Below, in pieces: positions 57,598 through 64,000 of a stretch of DNA of 64,000 nucleotides. How positions within the stretch are numbered: position 1 is the stretch's first letter; the number at the start of each line of letters is the position of its first letter. Made by a program: the position numbers and the translations under genes. The notes beneath the pieces are model-generated. The model had not been told where the DNA came from. It made no database searches and saw only the letters and a list, made by a program, of their open reading frames with translations. Origin of the DNA: Sphingomonas sp. BT-65 (GTDB lineage Bacteria > Pseudomonadota > Alphaproteobacteria > Sphingomonadales > Sphingomonadaceae). The DNA lies in assembly GCF_026107375.2 (NCBI RefSeq), contig NZ_JAPCIA010000001.1, positions 248,001 to 312,000 on the forward strand, read 5' to 3'.

Positions 57598-59016
57598 ATG
57601 GCGATTGAGCTCAAGATGCCGGCGCTGTCGCCCACGATGGAAGAGGGCACCCTCGCCAAGTGGCTGGTCAAGGAAGGCGACACCGTGAAGTCCGGCGACA
57701 TCCTCGCCGAGATCGAGACCGACAAGGCGACGATGGAGTTCGAAGCGGTCGACGAAGGCACAATCGCGTCGATCCTGGTCGCCGAGGGCACCGATGGGGT
57801 GAAGGTCGGCACCGTGATCGCGACGATCGCCGGTGAGGGTGAGGACGCCTCGCCCCCGGCGCCTGCGCCTGTCGCCAAAGCCGAAGCGCCTGCCGCCGAG
57901 CAGAAGGCCGCGGAATCCGAGGCCGGCGAGGATGGCGGCCCCAAGAAGGCCGACAGCGGCACCAAGCAGCTCGCCAGCGACAAGGCGGCGACCGTGGCCG
58001 ACCCCGAAGTGCCGGCGGGCACCGAGATGGTGAAGACCACCGTCCGCGACGCGCTGCGCGACGCGATGGCCGAGGAGATGCGCGCCGACGCCCGCGTGTT
58101 CGTGATGGGCGAGGAAGTCGCCGAGTATCAGGGCGCCTACAAGGTGACCCAGGGCCTGCTCGACGAGTTCGGCGCCAAGCGCGTGATCGACACGCCGATC
58201 ACCGAATATGGCTTTGCCGGCGTCGGCACTGGCGCGGCGATGGGCGGCCTCAAGCCGGTCATCGAGTTCATGACGTTCAACTTCGCGATGCAGGCGATCG
58301 ATCACATCGTGAACTCGGCCGCCAAGACCAACTATATGTCCGGCGGCCAGATGCGCTGCCCGGTGGTGTTTCGCGGTCCCAACGGCGCGGCGAGCCGCGT
58401 CGCGGCGCAACACTCGCAGAATTACGGCCCCTGGTATGCCAGCGTGCCGGGCCTGATCGTGATCGCGCCCTATGACGCGGCAGATGCCAAAGGCCTGCTC
58501 AAGGCGGCGATCCGCAGCGAGGACCCCGTCGTATTCCTCGAGAACGAACTGATGTACGGCCGCACCTTCGAGGTGCCCAAGCTCGACGACTGGGTGCTGC
58601 CGATCGGCAAGGCGCGCATCGTGCGGCCGGGCAAGGACGTGACGATCGTCAGCTATTCGATCGGCGTCGGCGTCGCGCTCGAAGCCGCCGAGGCGTTGGC
58701 GGGCGAGGGGATCGACGCCGAGGTGATCGATCTGCGCACGCTGCGCCCGCTCGACAAGGCGACGGTGCTGGAGAGCCTCAAGAAGACCAACCGCATGGTC
58801 GTGGTCGAGGAAGGCTGGCCGGTCTGCTCGATCTCGTCGGAGATCGTGGCGATCGCGATGGAAGAGGGCTTCGACGATCTCGATGCGCCGGTAATCCGCG
58901 TGACCAACGAGGATGTGCCGCTGCCCTATGCCGCGAACCTCGAGAAGCTGGCGCTGATCACTGCGGACAAGGTCATCGCGGGCGTGAAGAAGGTGACCTA
59001 CCGTTTTTCGAGATAG
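57598..59016 (+). CDS. pdhB: Pyruvate dehydrogenase E1 component subunit beta with lipoyl domain
   Basis: A 472-residue subunit: residues 1-80 are a lipoyl domain with Lys43 ([13 protein letters not shown]) and a Pro/Ala linker, then the E1 beta domain ([60 protein letters not shown]). An N-terminal lipoyl domain on E1 beta is typical of alphaproteobacteria. E2 and E3 genes are not in the window. The 3' end overlaps a convergent TadE-like gene by 19 nt. Confidence 0.96.
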   Translation: MAIELKMPALSPTMEEGTLAKWLVKEGDTVKSGDILAEIETDKATMEFEAVDEGTIASILVAEGTDGVKVGTVIATIAGEGEDASPPAPAPVAKAEAPAAEQKAAESEAGEDGGPKKADSGTKQLASDKAATVADPEVPAGTEMVKTTVRDALRDAMAEEMRADARVFVMGEEVAEYQGAYKVTQGLLDEFGAKRVIDTPITEYGFAGVGTGAAMGGLKPVIEFMTFNFAMQAIDHIVNSAAKTNYMSGGQMRCPVVFRGPNGAASRVAAQHSQNYGPWYASVPGLIVIAPYDAADAKGLLKAAIRSEDPVVFLENELMYGRTFEVPKLDDWVLPIGKARIVRPGKDVTIVSYSIGVGVALEAAEALAGEGIDAEVIDLRTLRPLDKATVLESLKKTNRMVVVEEGWPVCSISSEIVAIAMEEGFDDLDAPVIRVTNEDVPLPYAANLEKLALITADKVIAGVKKVTYRFSR

Positions 59017-59738
59017 TTCTGCTCCTGACCCGCACATAGCGATGGCGCTACCCCCGCAACCTTGTTGATGCCGCGCGGATGGGTAGCGCTTGCGCCGCTG
59101 GTACTGTCGTCGCTGGTATTGCGGGAATCGCGGACCATCATCGACGCGATCTCATTGATTTCGCTCGATGGTGAGAGCGACGTCTTGACCAGGGGCTGAT
59201 ACCGGTAGCGGACCTCGACGAACATCGTAACGCCGTTCGTTGGCGCTATGACCTGGCGGCCGGTCGGACCGACACCCGTGACGCCCGCGCCGATGACGGT
59301 CGCGCTGTCGGTCTGTGAGCCGAAGGTGGAGGTCAGGTTTGTCTGGCTGCCTTTGCACCGCTGCCAGCGGATACGATAGCGGCCGGCCGTGGTCGCATGC
59401 GGCTCGACGCTTGAGATCGTGATATAGCCGTTGGCCAGCAGCGCCAGCTCGCCCGATTGCAGGTTCGCGCCGGTGAGCAGGTCGTTGATGTCGCTTTCGT
59501 AGATCTTCTTGGATTCGAGCTGGCTGCCCGAGCCCATCCGCGCCGCGTTGTCGGCCAGCTGCAACGCGATCTGGCTGACGCGCATCTTGGTGATGATGTA
59601 ATTGGTGAGTTCGGCACCCGTGAGGCTCATCACCAGCACGACGGGCAGGCCAAAGGCGAACTCGAGCAGCGCCAGTCCGCTCGTGTCGCGGCCGAGTCGG
59701 CGCCCGCAATTTCCGATGAGGGACAGGAGCTGCTTCAC
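58998..59738 (-). CDS. TadE-like pilus assembly protein
   Basis: A 246-residue minor pilin-like protein. After an Arg-rich N-terminus, [20 protein letters not shown] (about residues 20-39) is the TadE/TadF-type membrane segment with the conserved Glu. The rest is a periplasmic beta domain. GTG 59738 overlaps the upstream gene stop (GTGA). A TTG two codons earlier is possible. Third gene of a Tad-type triplet. Confidence 0.82.
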   Translation of the reverse strand: MKQLLSLIGNCGRRLGRDTSGLALLEFAFGLPVVLVMSLTGAELTNYIITKMRVSQIALQLADNAARMGSGSQLESKKIYESDINDLLTGANLQSGELALLANGYITISSVEPHATTAGRYRIRWQRCKGSQTNLTSTFGSQTDSATVIGAGVTGVGPTGRQVIAPTNGVTMFVEVRYRYQPLVKTSLSPSSEINEIASMMVRDSRNTSDDSTSGASATHPRGINKVAGVAPSLCAGQEQNYLEKR

Positions 59739-60361
59739 GGGCAATTCCTCACGGTCGCCACGCCCTGGTCGCCATAAGGCTGGTTGCGCAGGATCGTCGA
59801 TGCGGTGACCTTGGTCGTGTTCGAGCCCCCGATCACATTGTAGACAGGGAAGAAACGGGGATAGCTGACCGTCGCCGTGTATAGCACGGCGTCTTTCGCG
59901 CCGCCTTGGCTGAGATTGCCGCCGGTGGCGTCCCAGCGATTGTTGCCGTTGGTGTCCTCATAGGGCTCGCCCGGCGTGCCGCCCTGCGGGCCATCGCAGG
60001 TTCCGTTGCTGTTGGTGTCGGTCCACGGCTCGAACTGCGATGCCGCCGCATGTTCGTACCTGCGGTACCATTGCCGCGAAATCGTCACCGTGCCGTTGTT
60101 GGCCAGCGCCTTCACCTGTTTCCGCACCTTTTCGTCGAGCAGATCCTGCGTCGCGGTGACGAGTCCGGATTCGAGCGTCAGATCGCGTGCCGCCTTCTGC
60201 ACCACGCCCTGTAGCGCGGCCCGCACGTACAGCGTGTGCGCCACGTCGAATGCGGCGAGCAGCATGAAACCCAACACCGGCGCCACGATCGCGAACTCGA
60301 CGAGCGTGGCGCCGCGTTCGTGGCGGGCGAGCAGGCGAAGCCGGTGCGCGCCCTGGCTCAC
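59735..60361 (-). CDS. TadE-like protein with calcium-loop-like repeats
   Basis: A 208-residue protein. RGATLVEFAIVAPVLGFMLL near 17-36 is the TadE motif with Glu22, as in Flp-pilus minor pilins. The periplasmic domain has two Asp/Asn loops, D115-T-N-S-N-G-T-C-D123 and D136-T-N-G-N-N-R-W-D144, like dockerin or thrombospondin type-3 calcium sites; this insert is unusual for the family. It overlaps genes on both sides by 4 nt. Confidence 0.8.
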   Translation of the reverse strand: MSQGAHRLRLLARHERGATLVEFAIVAPVLGFMLLAAFDVAHTLYVRAALQGVVQKAARDLTLESGLVTATQDLLDEKVRKQVKALANNGTVTISRQWYRRYEHAAASQFEPWTDTNSNGTCDGPQGGTPGEPYEDTNGNNRWDATGGNLSQGGAKDAVLYTATVSYPRFFPVYNVIGGSNTTKVTASTILRNQPYGDQGVATVRNCP

Positions 60362-62472
60362 TTGGTAAGCCTCAGCTGCGAGATCTGGTCGGCGATCGAC
60401 TTGAACGTCGTCTGGAGCGCACTGCCATCAGAGGCCGAGAAATAGCGGCCTTCCGAGGCGCATGCCTCGAGCCGATCCTGCGTTTCCTGGCTCTGCCCTT
60501 CGCCGAAGTTGATCACCCACAAGGTGATGTTCTTGTTCCGCACCCACTGGCAGATCGCGAGGAAGCGCAGGTTCACCTGCTCCTGCAGTTGCGCCTTGGT
60601 GGGGTTCTCAGGGGTCTGGCGGTGATCGAAGAAGGGCAGGCCATAAGCGGCGTAATCATAGGTATTTGCGTTGGTGTCACCGTCGGTCATGAAGATCATG
60701 TGCCGCTCGATCTCGCCGCCGTTCGGCGTGGCGAGGTTCTCGCTGCCGAAGATGCCGGTCGGCGACATCAGGCGTGCACCCCAGATGATGCCGATGTCGT
60801 GATAGGTATTGCCGTCCGGATCGAGCGAGTTGACATAGCCCTGGAACGTCGTCGGGTCGGTCCAGCTCTGGAGCTTGCGCGCCTCGGTGGGGCAGAAGAA
60901 GGTCGAGCGGTTGCCGTAGTCCGCGGTTGACGGCGAGATCGGGTCGACGGACCAGCCGCTGATATCCCCCTGCCCCCAACCATCCCAGCTAGTGGCGTCG
61001 TAGTTGGCGCCGTTGGTGTTGCCGCGCGTGAAGATCAGACGCGGCAGCGCGGGTTTCCAGCGCGATTCGTCGCTGTTGGGCACCATGTCGATGTCGAGGT
61101 CGATAGCCTCCGACGGAATCGGGTCGTAATCGGTGGTGGGAGTCGTCTCGCGCTCCTCGATGCACCCGGCCCAGGTGATCGTCGCCGCCGGAATATCTTT
61201 GCCACCCATGCCGGTCACCGGGTCGGCGATCGAAGTCGTATTAAGATCAGTCAACGAGCTTGGCATGGTGAAGCTGTTGTTCCAGCTGCTGCCACCGGCC
61301 TTAAGTCCTCTGACGTCGATTTCGAACTGGCCATAGTCCCAGGACGCGAACTTTTCTTCATAATAGGTGGTGGTGGTCGTCTTCTTGCGGCGGCAGCTCT
61401 TCCTGTCGTCGCCGCCGCCGGTCGACCGGTCGGGCGCGTTGCCCCAGCTCTCGGTCGAGTTCGATCCCCGCGACCAGCCCCATTCACCGTGGTCGCCACC
61501 ATTGGTGGCGGTGCCGTCGCTCGGGAAGCTCGCCTCGACCGTAGGCGCAGGGACGGGACCGCCCGAACTGGCTGGCGTGGGGGTGAAGGAACCGAAGGCC
61601 TGGTTGTTCATGAACAGGAGGCAGTCGCTCTGGGTAAGCGAGCCGCCGCCATAGCTTTCCCAGCGTGTCTCGGTCTTCTGGGGCGGTACGGCCATGTCGG
61701 GCCTGCGCGTCTGATACGTCCACCGGTCCACCAGATAGTCGTTGGGCAGGAGCTTGCCCACGTTCACGGTGGTCGAATAGGGTACGAAACCGAACCGGAT
61801 TTGCACCTGGCTGCCCGTGCCGCCGCTGGGTTCGTCGCCGTCGCAATCGGCATCCGGCACGTCGAGCCGCGCCACGATCTGATAGAAGCACTTCACCGCC
61901 TTGCGCAGCGCGGCGATGCGCGAATTCGCGTTGCCGTTGCAGCTCGTGTCGCCGTTCGGGCAAAAATCCATCGATCCGGTGGTATCGAGCACGAACATCA
62001 CGTCGGTGTTCGGCAACCGCATCTCGGCGTCGCAGGTGACGGTGAGCGTTTCGTCGGCCCGGCCGAAAATGCGCATCAGCGTCATCGGCACTACCGCACG
62101 GGCATTCCCGGTCACCTTGCCTGCGGTCTCCGTGAAGCTGCGCCGCGTCGCCGGTTCCTCGAGCCTGGTCCCGTACGCATTGGCATTGAAATTCGCGTCG
62201 AAGAAACGTTCGGCCTCGCCGCGCGCGGCATAGGTGTTCGCGGACCAGCTGCCGCCGCCCATCATCTTGCGGCCCGCGAGCGCGCCGGCGTCGCAGGCAT
62301 GTTGCAGGCGCGTCTTGACGATGTACATGCGGCTGATGTCCACGCCGCCGCCCACCATGCCCGCCAGCGGAATGATCGACGCCGCGATGATCGCGAGCGT
62401 GTTGCCGCGCGTGTCGCGGGCAAGTGATGTCAGCCAGGTTTGTGCGCTTCCCGCCGCTGCGCGCATGTTCAT
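60358..62472 (-). CDS. TadG-like protein with von Willebrand factor A domain
   Basis: A 704-residue protein. An N-terminal membrane helix (NTLAIIAASIIPLAGMVGGG, about 24-43) and ISRMYIVKTRLQHACDAGAL, then AGRK match the TadG/Flp-assembly pattern. A VWA domain follows with the MIDAS motif D163-T-T-G-S167 (FVLDTTGSMD), then long inserts rich in Gly, Ser and Thr, and the end of the VWA fold (MIFMTDGDTNANTYD, NITLWVINFGEG). It begins the Tad triplet; other tad genes (ATPase, prepilin, secretin) are absent from the window. Confidence 0.85.
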   Translation of the reverse strand: MNMRAAAGSAQTWLTSLARDTRGNTLAIIAASIIPLAGMVGGGVDISRMYIVKTRLQHACDAGALAGRKMMGGGSWSANTYAARGEAERFFDANFNANAYGTRLEEPATRRSFTETAGKVTGNARAVVPMTLMRIFGRADETLTVTCDAEMRLPNTDVMFVLDTTGSMDFCPNGDTSCNGNANSRIAALRKAVKCFYQIVARLDVPDADCDGDEPSGGTGSQVQIRFGFVPYSTTVNVGKLLPNDYLVDRWTYQTRRPDMAVPPQKTETRWESYGGGSLTQSDCLLFMNNQAFGSFTPTPASSGGPVPAPTVEASFPSDGTATNGGDHGEWGWSRGSNSTESWGNAPDRSTGGGDDRKSCRRKKTTTTTYYEEKFASWDYGQFEIDVRGLKAGGSSWNNSFTMPSSLTDLNTTSIADPVTGMGGKDIPAATITWAGCIEERETTPTTDYDPIPSEAIDLDIDMVPNSDESRWKPALPRLIFTRGNTNGANYDATSWDGWGQGDISGWSVDPISPSTADYGNRSTFFCPTEARKLQSWTDPTTFQGYVNSLDPDGNTYHDIGIIWGARLMSPTGIFGSENLATPNGGEIERHMIFMTDGDTNANTYDYAAYGLPFFDHRQTPENPTKAQLQEQVNLRFLAICQWVRNKNITLWVINFGEGQSQETQDRLEACASEGRYFSASDGSALQTTFKSIADQISQLRLTK

Positions 62473-62583
62473 CGGTCCACCATCCCCCGTTCAATCGCGC
62501 GCTATGGAGCGGGTGCGGCTAACGCGCGCTGAAAGCGCATGGTTAACGCCGCGTCTACGCTGGCTCCGTTATGGAGAAGGCCG

Positions 62584-63231
62584 GTGATTTCCGATCCGGA
62601 ACGGAGGATGATCCTCTCCTATGCGCCGACCGCTACGGCGCGCGGCGGGCTGGCCGCGCTGCTCGCGCTGGACGACAAGCTGGCGGAGACGGTGCGCACC
62701 ACCAGCGAGCCGGCGCTGGGGCAGATCCGGCTGCAATGGTGGCATGACGCCCTGCTCGCGCTCGACACCGCGCCGGCGCCGCCCGAGCCGGTGCTGCAGG
62801 GGGTCGCGCGCGACGTGCTGCGGATGGGGCTGGCGGGGGCGATGGTGGCGGGGATCGCGCAGGCTTGGCAGGCGCTGATGCAGGCGGAGCTCGATGACCT
62901 CGCGCTGCGCACCTATGGCGCGCGGGGCCGGCGGATTTTCGAGCTGGCGGGCATATTGGCGGGCGCGTCGCCGGCCGATCCGCTGACGCTGGCCGGGGAG
63001 GGCTGGGCGCTGGCCGATCTGGCGACCGGGCTGAGCGATCCCGGCGAGGCGGCGGCGGCGCGGGCGATCGCCGAGAGCTCGCTGGCGCAGGCGACGGCGG
63101 CGCGCTGGAGCCGGAACGGGCGGGCGATGGGGGCGATGGCGCACCTGGCGCGGCTTGACCTGGAGGGCGTGGCCCAGGGATCGCCACGGCGCACGGCGCG
63201 CGCGCTATGGCATCGCATGACCGGCAAGTGA
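62584..63231 (+). CDS. Squalene/phytoene-synthase-fold protein (NDUFAF6-like)
   Basis: A 215-residue, all-helical protein. GTG 62584 follows GGAGAAGG by 4 nt. ALLALDDKLAETVRTTSEPA, then LGQIRLQWWHDALLAL resembles the start of the squalene/phytoene synthase fold but lacks the DxxxD metal-binding Asp clusters. This makes it closer to NDUFAF6-type proteins, which help assemble respiratory complex I rather than make terpenes. Short for the family (usually about 280). Confidence 0.7.
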   Translation: MISDPERRMILSYAPTATARGGLAALLALDDKLAETVRTTSEPALGQIRLQWWHDALLALDTAPAPPEPVLQGVARDVLRMGLAGAMVAGIAQAWQALMQAELDDLALRTYGARGRRIFELAGILAGASPADPLTLAGEGWALADLATGLSDPGEAAAARAIAESSLAQATAARWSRNGRAMGAMAHLARLDLEGVAQGSPRRTARALWHRMTGK

Positions 63232-63291
63232 CGTCTTGCTGCCGCCTGTGGAGACGCTAGCTTGCTGCCGTCCTGAGGGGGAGAGTCGGGC

Positions 63292-63771
63292 ATGTGGCGC
63301 TATTTCGTGGGCGGTATCGCGGCGTTGCTGATGGCGGGGGCCGGGATTTTCCTGTTCAAGGGGAGCGCGACTCCCGAACCGGTGCCGCCGGCGCCCAAGG
63401 CCGCGCAGACCGCGGCAGCCGAAAGCGAAACGCAACCCGTGGCGGAGGTGCCGCGGGCGGATCGCAGCCGCGAGGAGAAGCGCTTCGATCGCGGCGACAA
63501 GGACCGGAACGGCACGATCACGCTCGCTGAGCTGCAGCAGCCGCGGCGCAAGGCCTTCGCCAAGCTCGACAAGGACGGCGACGGCAAGCTGTCGTTCGAG
63601 GAATGGACCGTGCGCACCACGACCAAATTCGCCGAGGCCGACAAGGACAAATCGGGCGGGCTGACCCGCGCCGAATTCGCCACCACCGCGCCCAAGCGGC
63701 GCCCCTCGGGTCCGCGCTGCGACTGCCGCGCCGAGGTGGCCAAGGCGCTGGCCGACGCGGCGGACGAGTAG
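63292..63771 (+). CDS. Exported EF-hand calcium-binding protein
   Basis: A 159-residue protein with an N-terminal membrane anchor or uncleaved signal (FVGGIAALLMAGAGIFLF) and a Pro/Ala linker. Three EF-hand loops follow: DKDRNGTITLAE, DKDGDGKLSFEE and DKDKSGGLTRAE (about residues 69-122). The tail has CDC. Calcium sensing or buffering outside the cytoplasm is likely. ATG 63292 follows GAGGGGGAGAG. Confidence 0.85.
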   Translation: MWRYFVGGIAALLMAGAGIFLFKGSATPEPVPPAPKAAQTAAAESETQPVAEVPRADRSREEKRFDRGDKDRNGTITLAELQQPRRKAFAKLDKDGDGKLSFEEWTVRTTTKFAEADKDKSGGLTRAEFATTAPKRRPSGPRCDCRAEVAKALADAADE

Positions 63772-63772
63772 G

Positions 63773-64000
63773 TCACGCTGCCTTGAGCCACGCGTCGAAC
63801 GCGGCGCGGGCGCGGGCGGTGTACATGAGCTTGCGATCGGCCTTCTTGGTGCGGCCCTCGATCGGCGGCATCAGGCCGAAATTGACGTTCATCGGCTGGT
63901 AGGTCTCGACCTCCGCGCCGCCGGTGATGTGGCCGAGCAGCGCGCCGAGCGCGGTCTCAACCGGGGGCGGTGCGAGCGTATGGCCGAGGATCTCGGCCGC
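63773..64000 (-). CDS. trmFO: tRNA (uracil-5-)-methyltransferase TrmFO, C-terminal part (partial)
   Basis: The 5' end lies beyond the window. The visible 75 residues read [20 protein letters not shown] then [20 protein letters not shown], the hallmark C-terminus of TrmFO, which uses folate and FAD to make ribothymidine 54 in tRNAs. The stop is 1 bp after the EF-hand gene, so the two are convergent. Confidence 0.92.
   Translation of the reverse strand, partial: AAEILGHTLAPPPVETALGALLGHITGGAEVETYQPMNVNFGLMPPIEGRTKKADRKLMYTARARAAFDAWLKAA

Overview
The window is high-GC DNA with dense, overlapping genes and no tRNA, rRNA, CRISPR array, insertion sequence or phage that I could find. Gene content points to an alphaproteobacterium of the Sphingomonadaceae (Sphingomonas-like). 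It carries an exosortase A (XrtA) exopolysaccharide locus, GC-rich dispersed palindromes of a type I associate with sphingomonads, an alphaproteobacterial DUF4170 protein, a lipoyl-domain pyruvate dehydrogenase E1 beta, and a yqeY-dnaG-rpoD order.

Layout. 1-9525: the XrtA/exopolysaccharide locus (tail of a tyrosine autokinase, outer-membrane beta-barrel, ATPase, polysaccharide deacetylase, FemAB-like protein, glycosyltransferase, exosortase A fused to EpsI, amidotransferase), most genes overlapping by 1-4 nt. 9522-18669: MAPEG protein, two MFS transporters (one with a divergent TetR regulator and paired operators), a Sel1-repeat protein, DedA, MoaB, lytic transglycosylase and a uracil-DNA-glycosylase-like protein. 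18786-26792: ETF-ubiquinone oxidoreductase, TPR protein, ispE, a crotonase-fold protein, N-formylglutamate amidohydrolase, ilvD and a lipoprotein. 26836-27231: RNase P RNA. 27270-33754: epimerase, diiron ferritin-like protein, GST, then leuC and leuD split by a 44-aa peptide gene and a secreted metallo-beta-lactamase, ending with a quinone oxidoreductase. 33794-37294: DUF817, GFA and MoxR genes, an MliC-like lipoprotein and a hypothetical. 37692-41336: TetR-HlyD-ABC efflux operon behind a 22-bp palindrome. 41441-47006: a secreted glycosidase-like protein, then rpoD, dnaG and yqeY on the minus strand. 47152-52639: carA, an RraB-like lipoprotein, carB, greA. 52797-54661: DUF4170 and a four-gene cluster of small membrane proteins. 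54803-59016: eno, ftsB-like, pdhA, pdhB. 58998-62472: three Tad-type genes (two TadE-like, one with a VWA domain). 62584-64000: NDUFAF6-like protein, EF-hand protein and the 3' end of trmFO.

How the genes work together. The first 9.5 kb make, modify and export an exopolysaccharide and process PEP-CTERM proteins, although no PEP-CTERM substrate lies in the window. Most of the rest is core metabolism (branched-chain amino acids, carbamoyl phosphate, pyruvate dehydrogenase, isoprenoids) and core information processing (primase, sigma-70, GreA, RNase P), with small accessory genes inserted between them.

I did not see one clearly new multi-gene system. The best leads are an RraB-domain lipoprotein between carA and carB, lactonase-type and micropeptide genes between leuC and leuD, a TadE-like protein with two calcium-loop-like motifs, displaced or non-canonical starts in the TPR and ispE genes next to a palindromic repeat, and family members missing key residues (crotonase, UDG, squalene-synthase fold).
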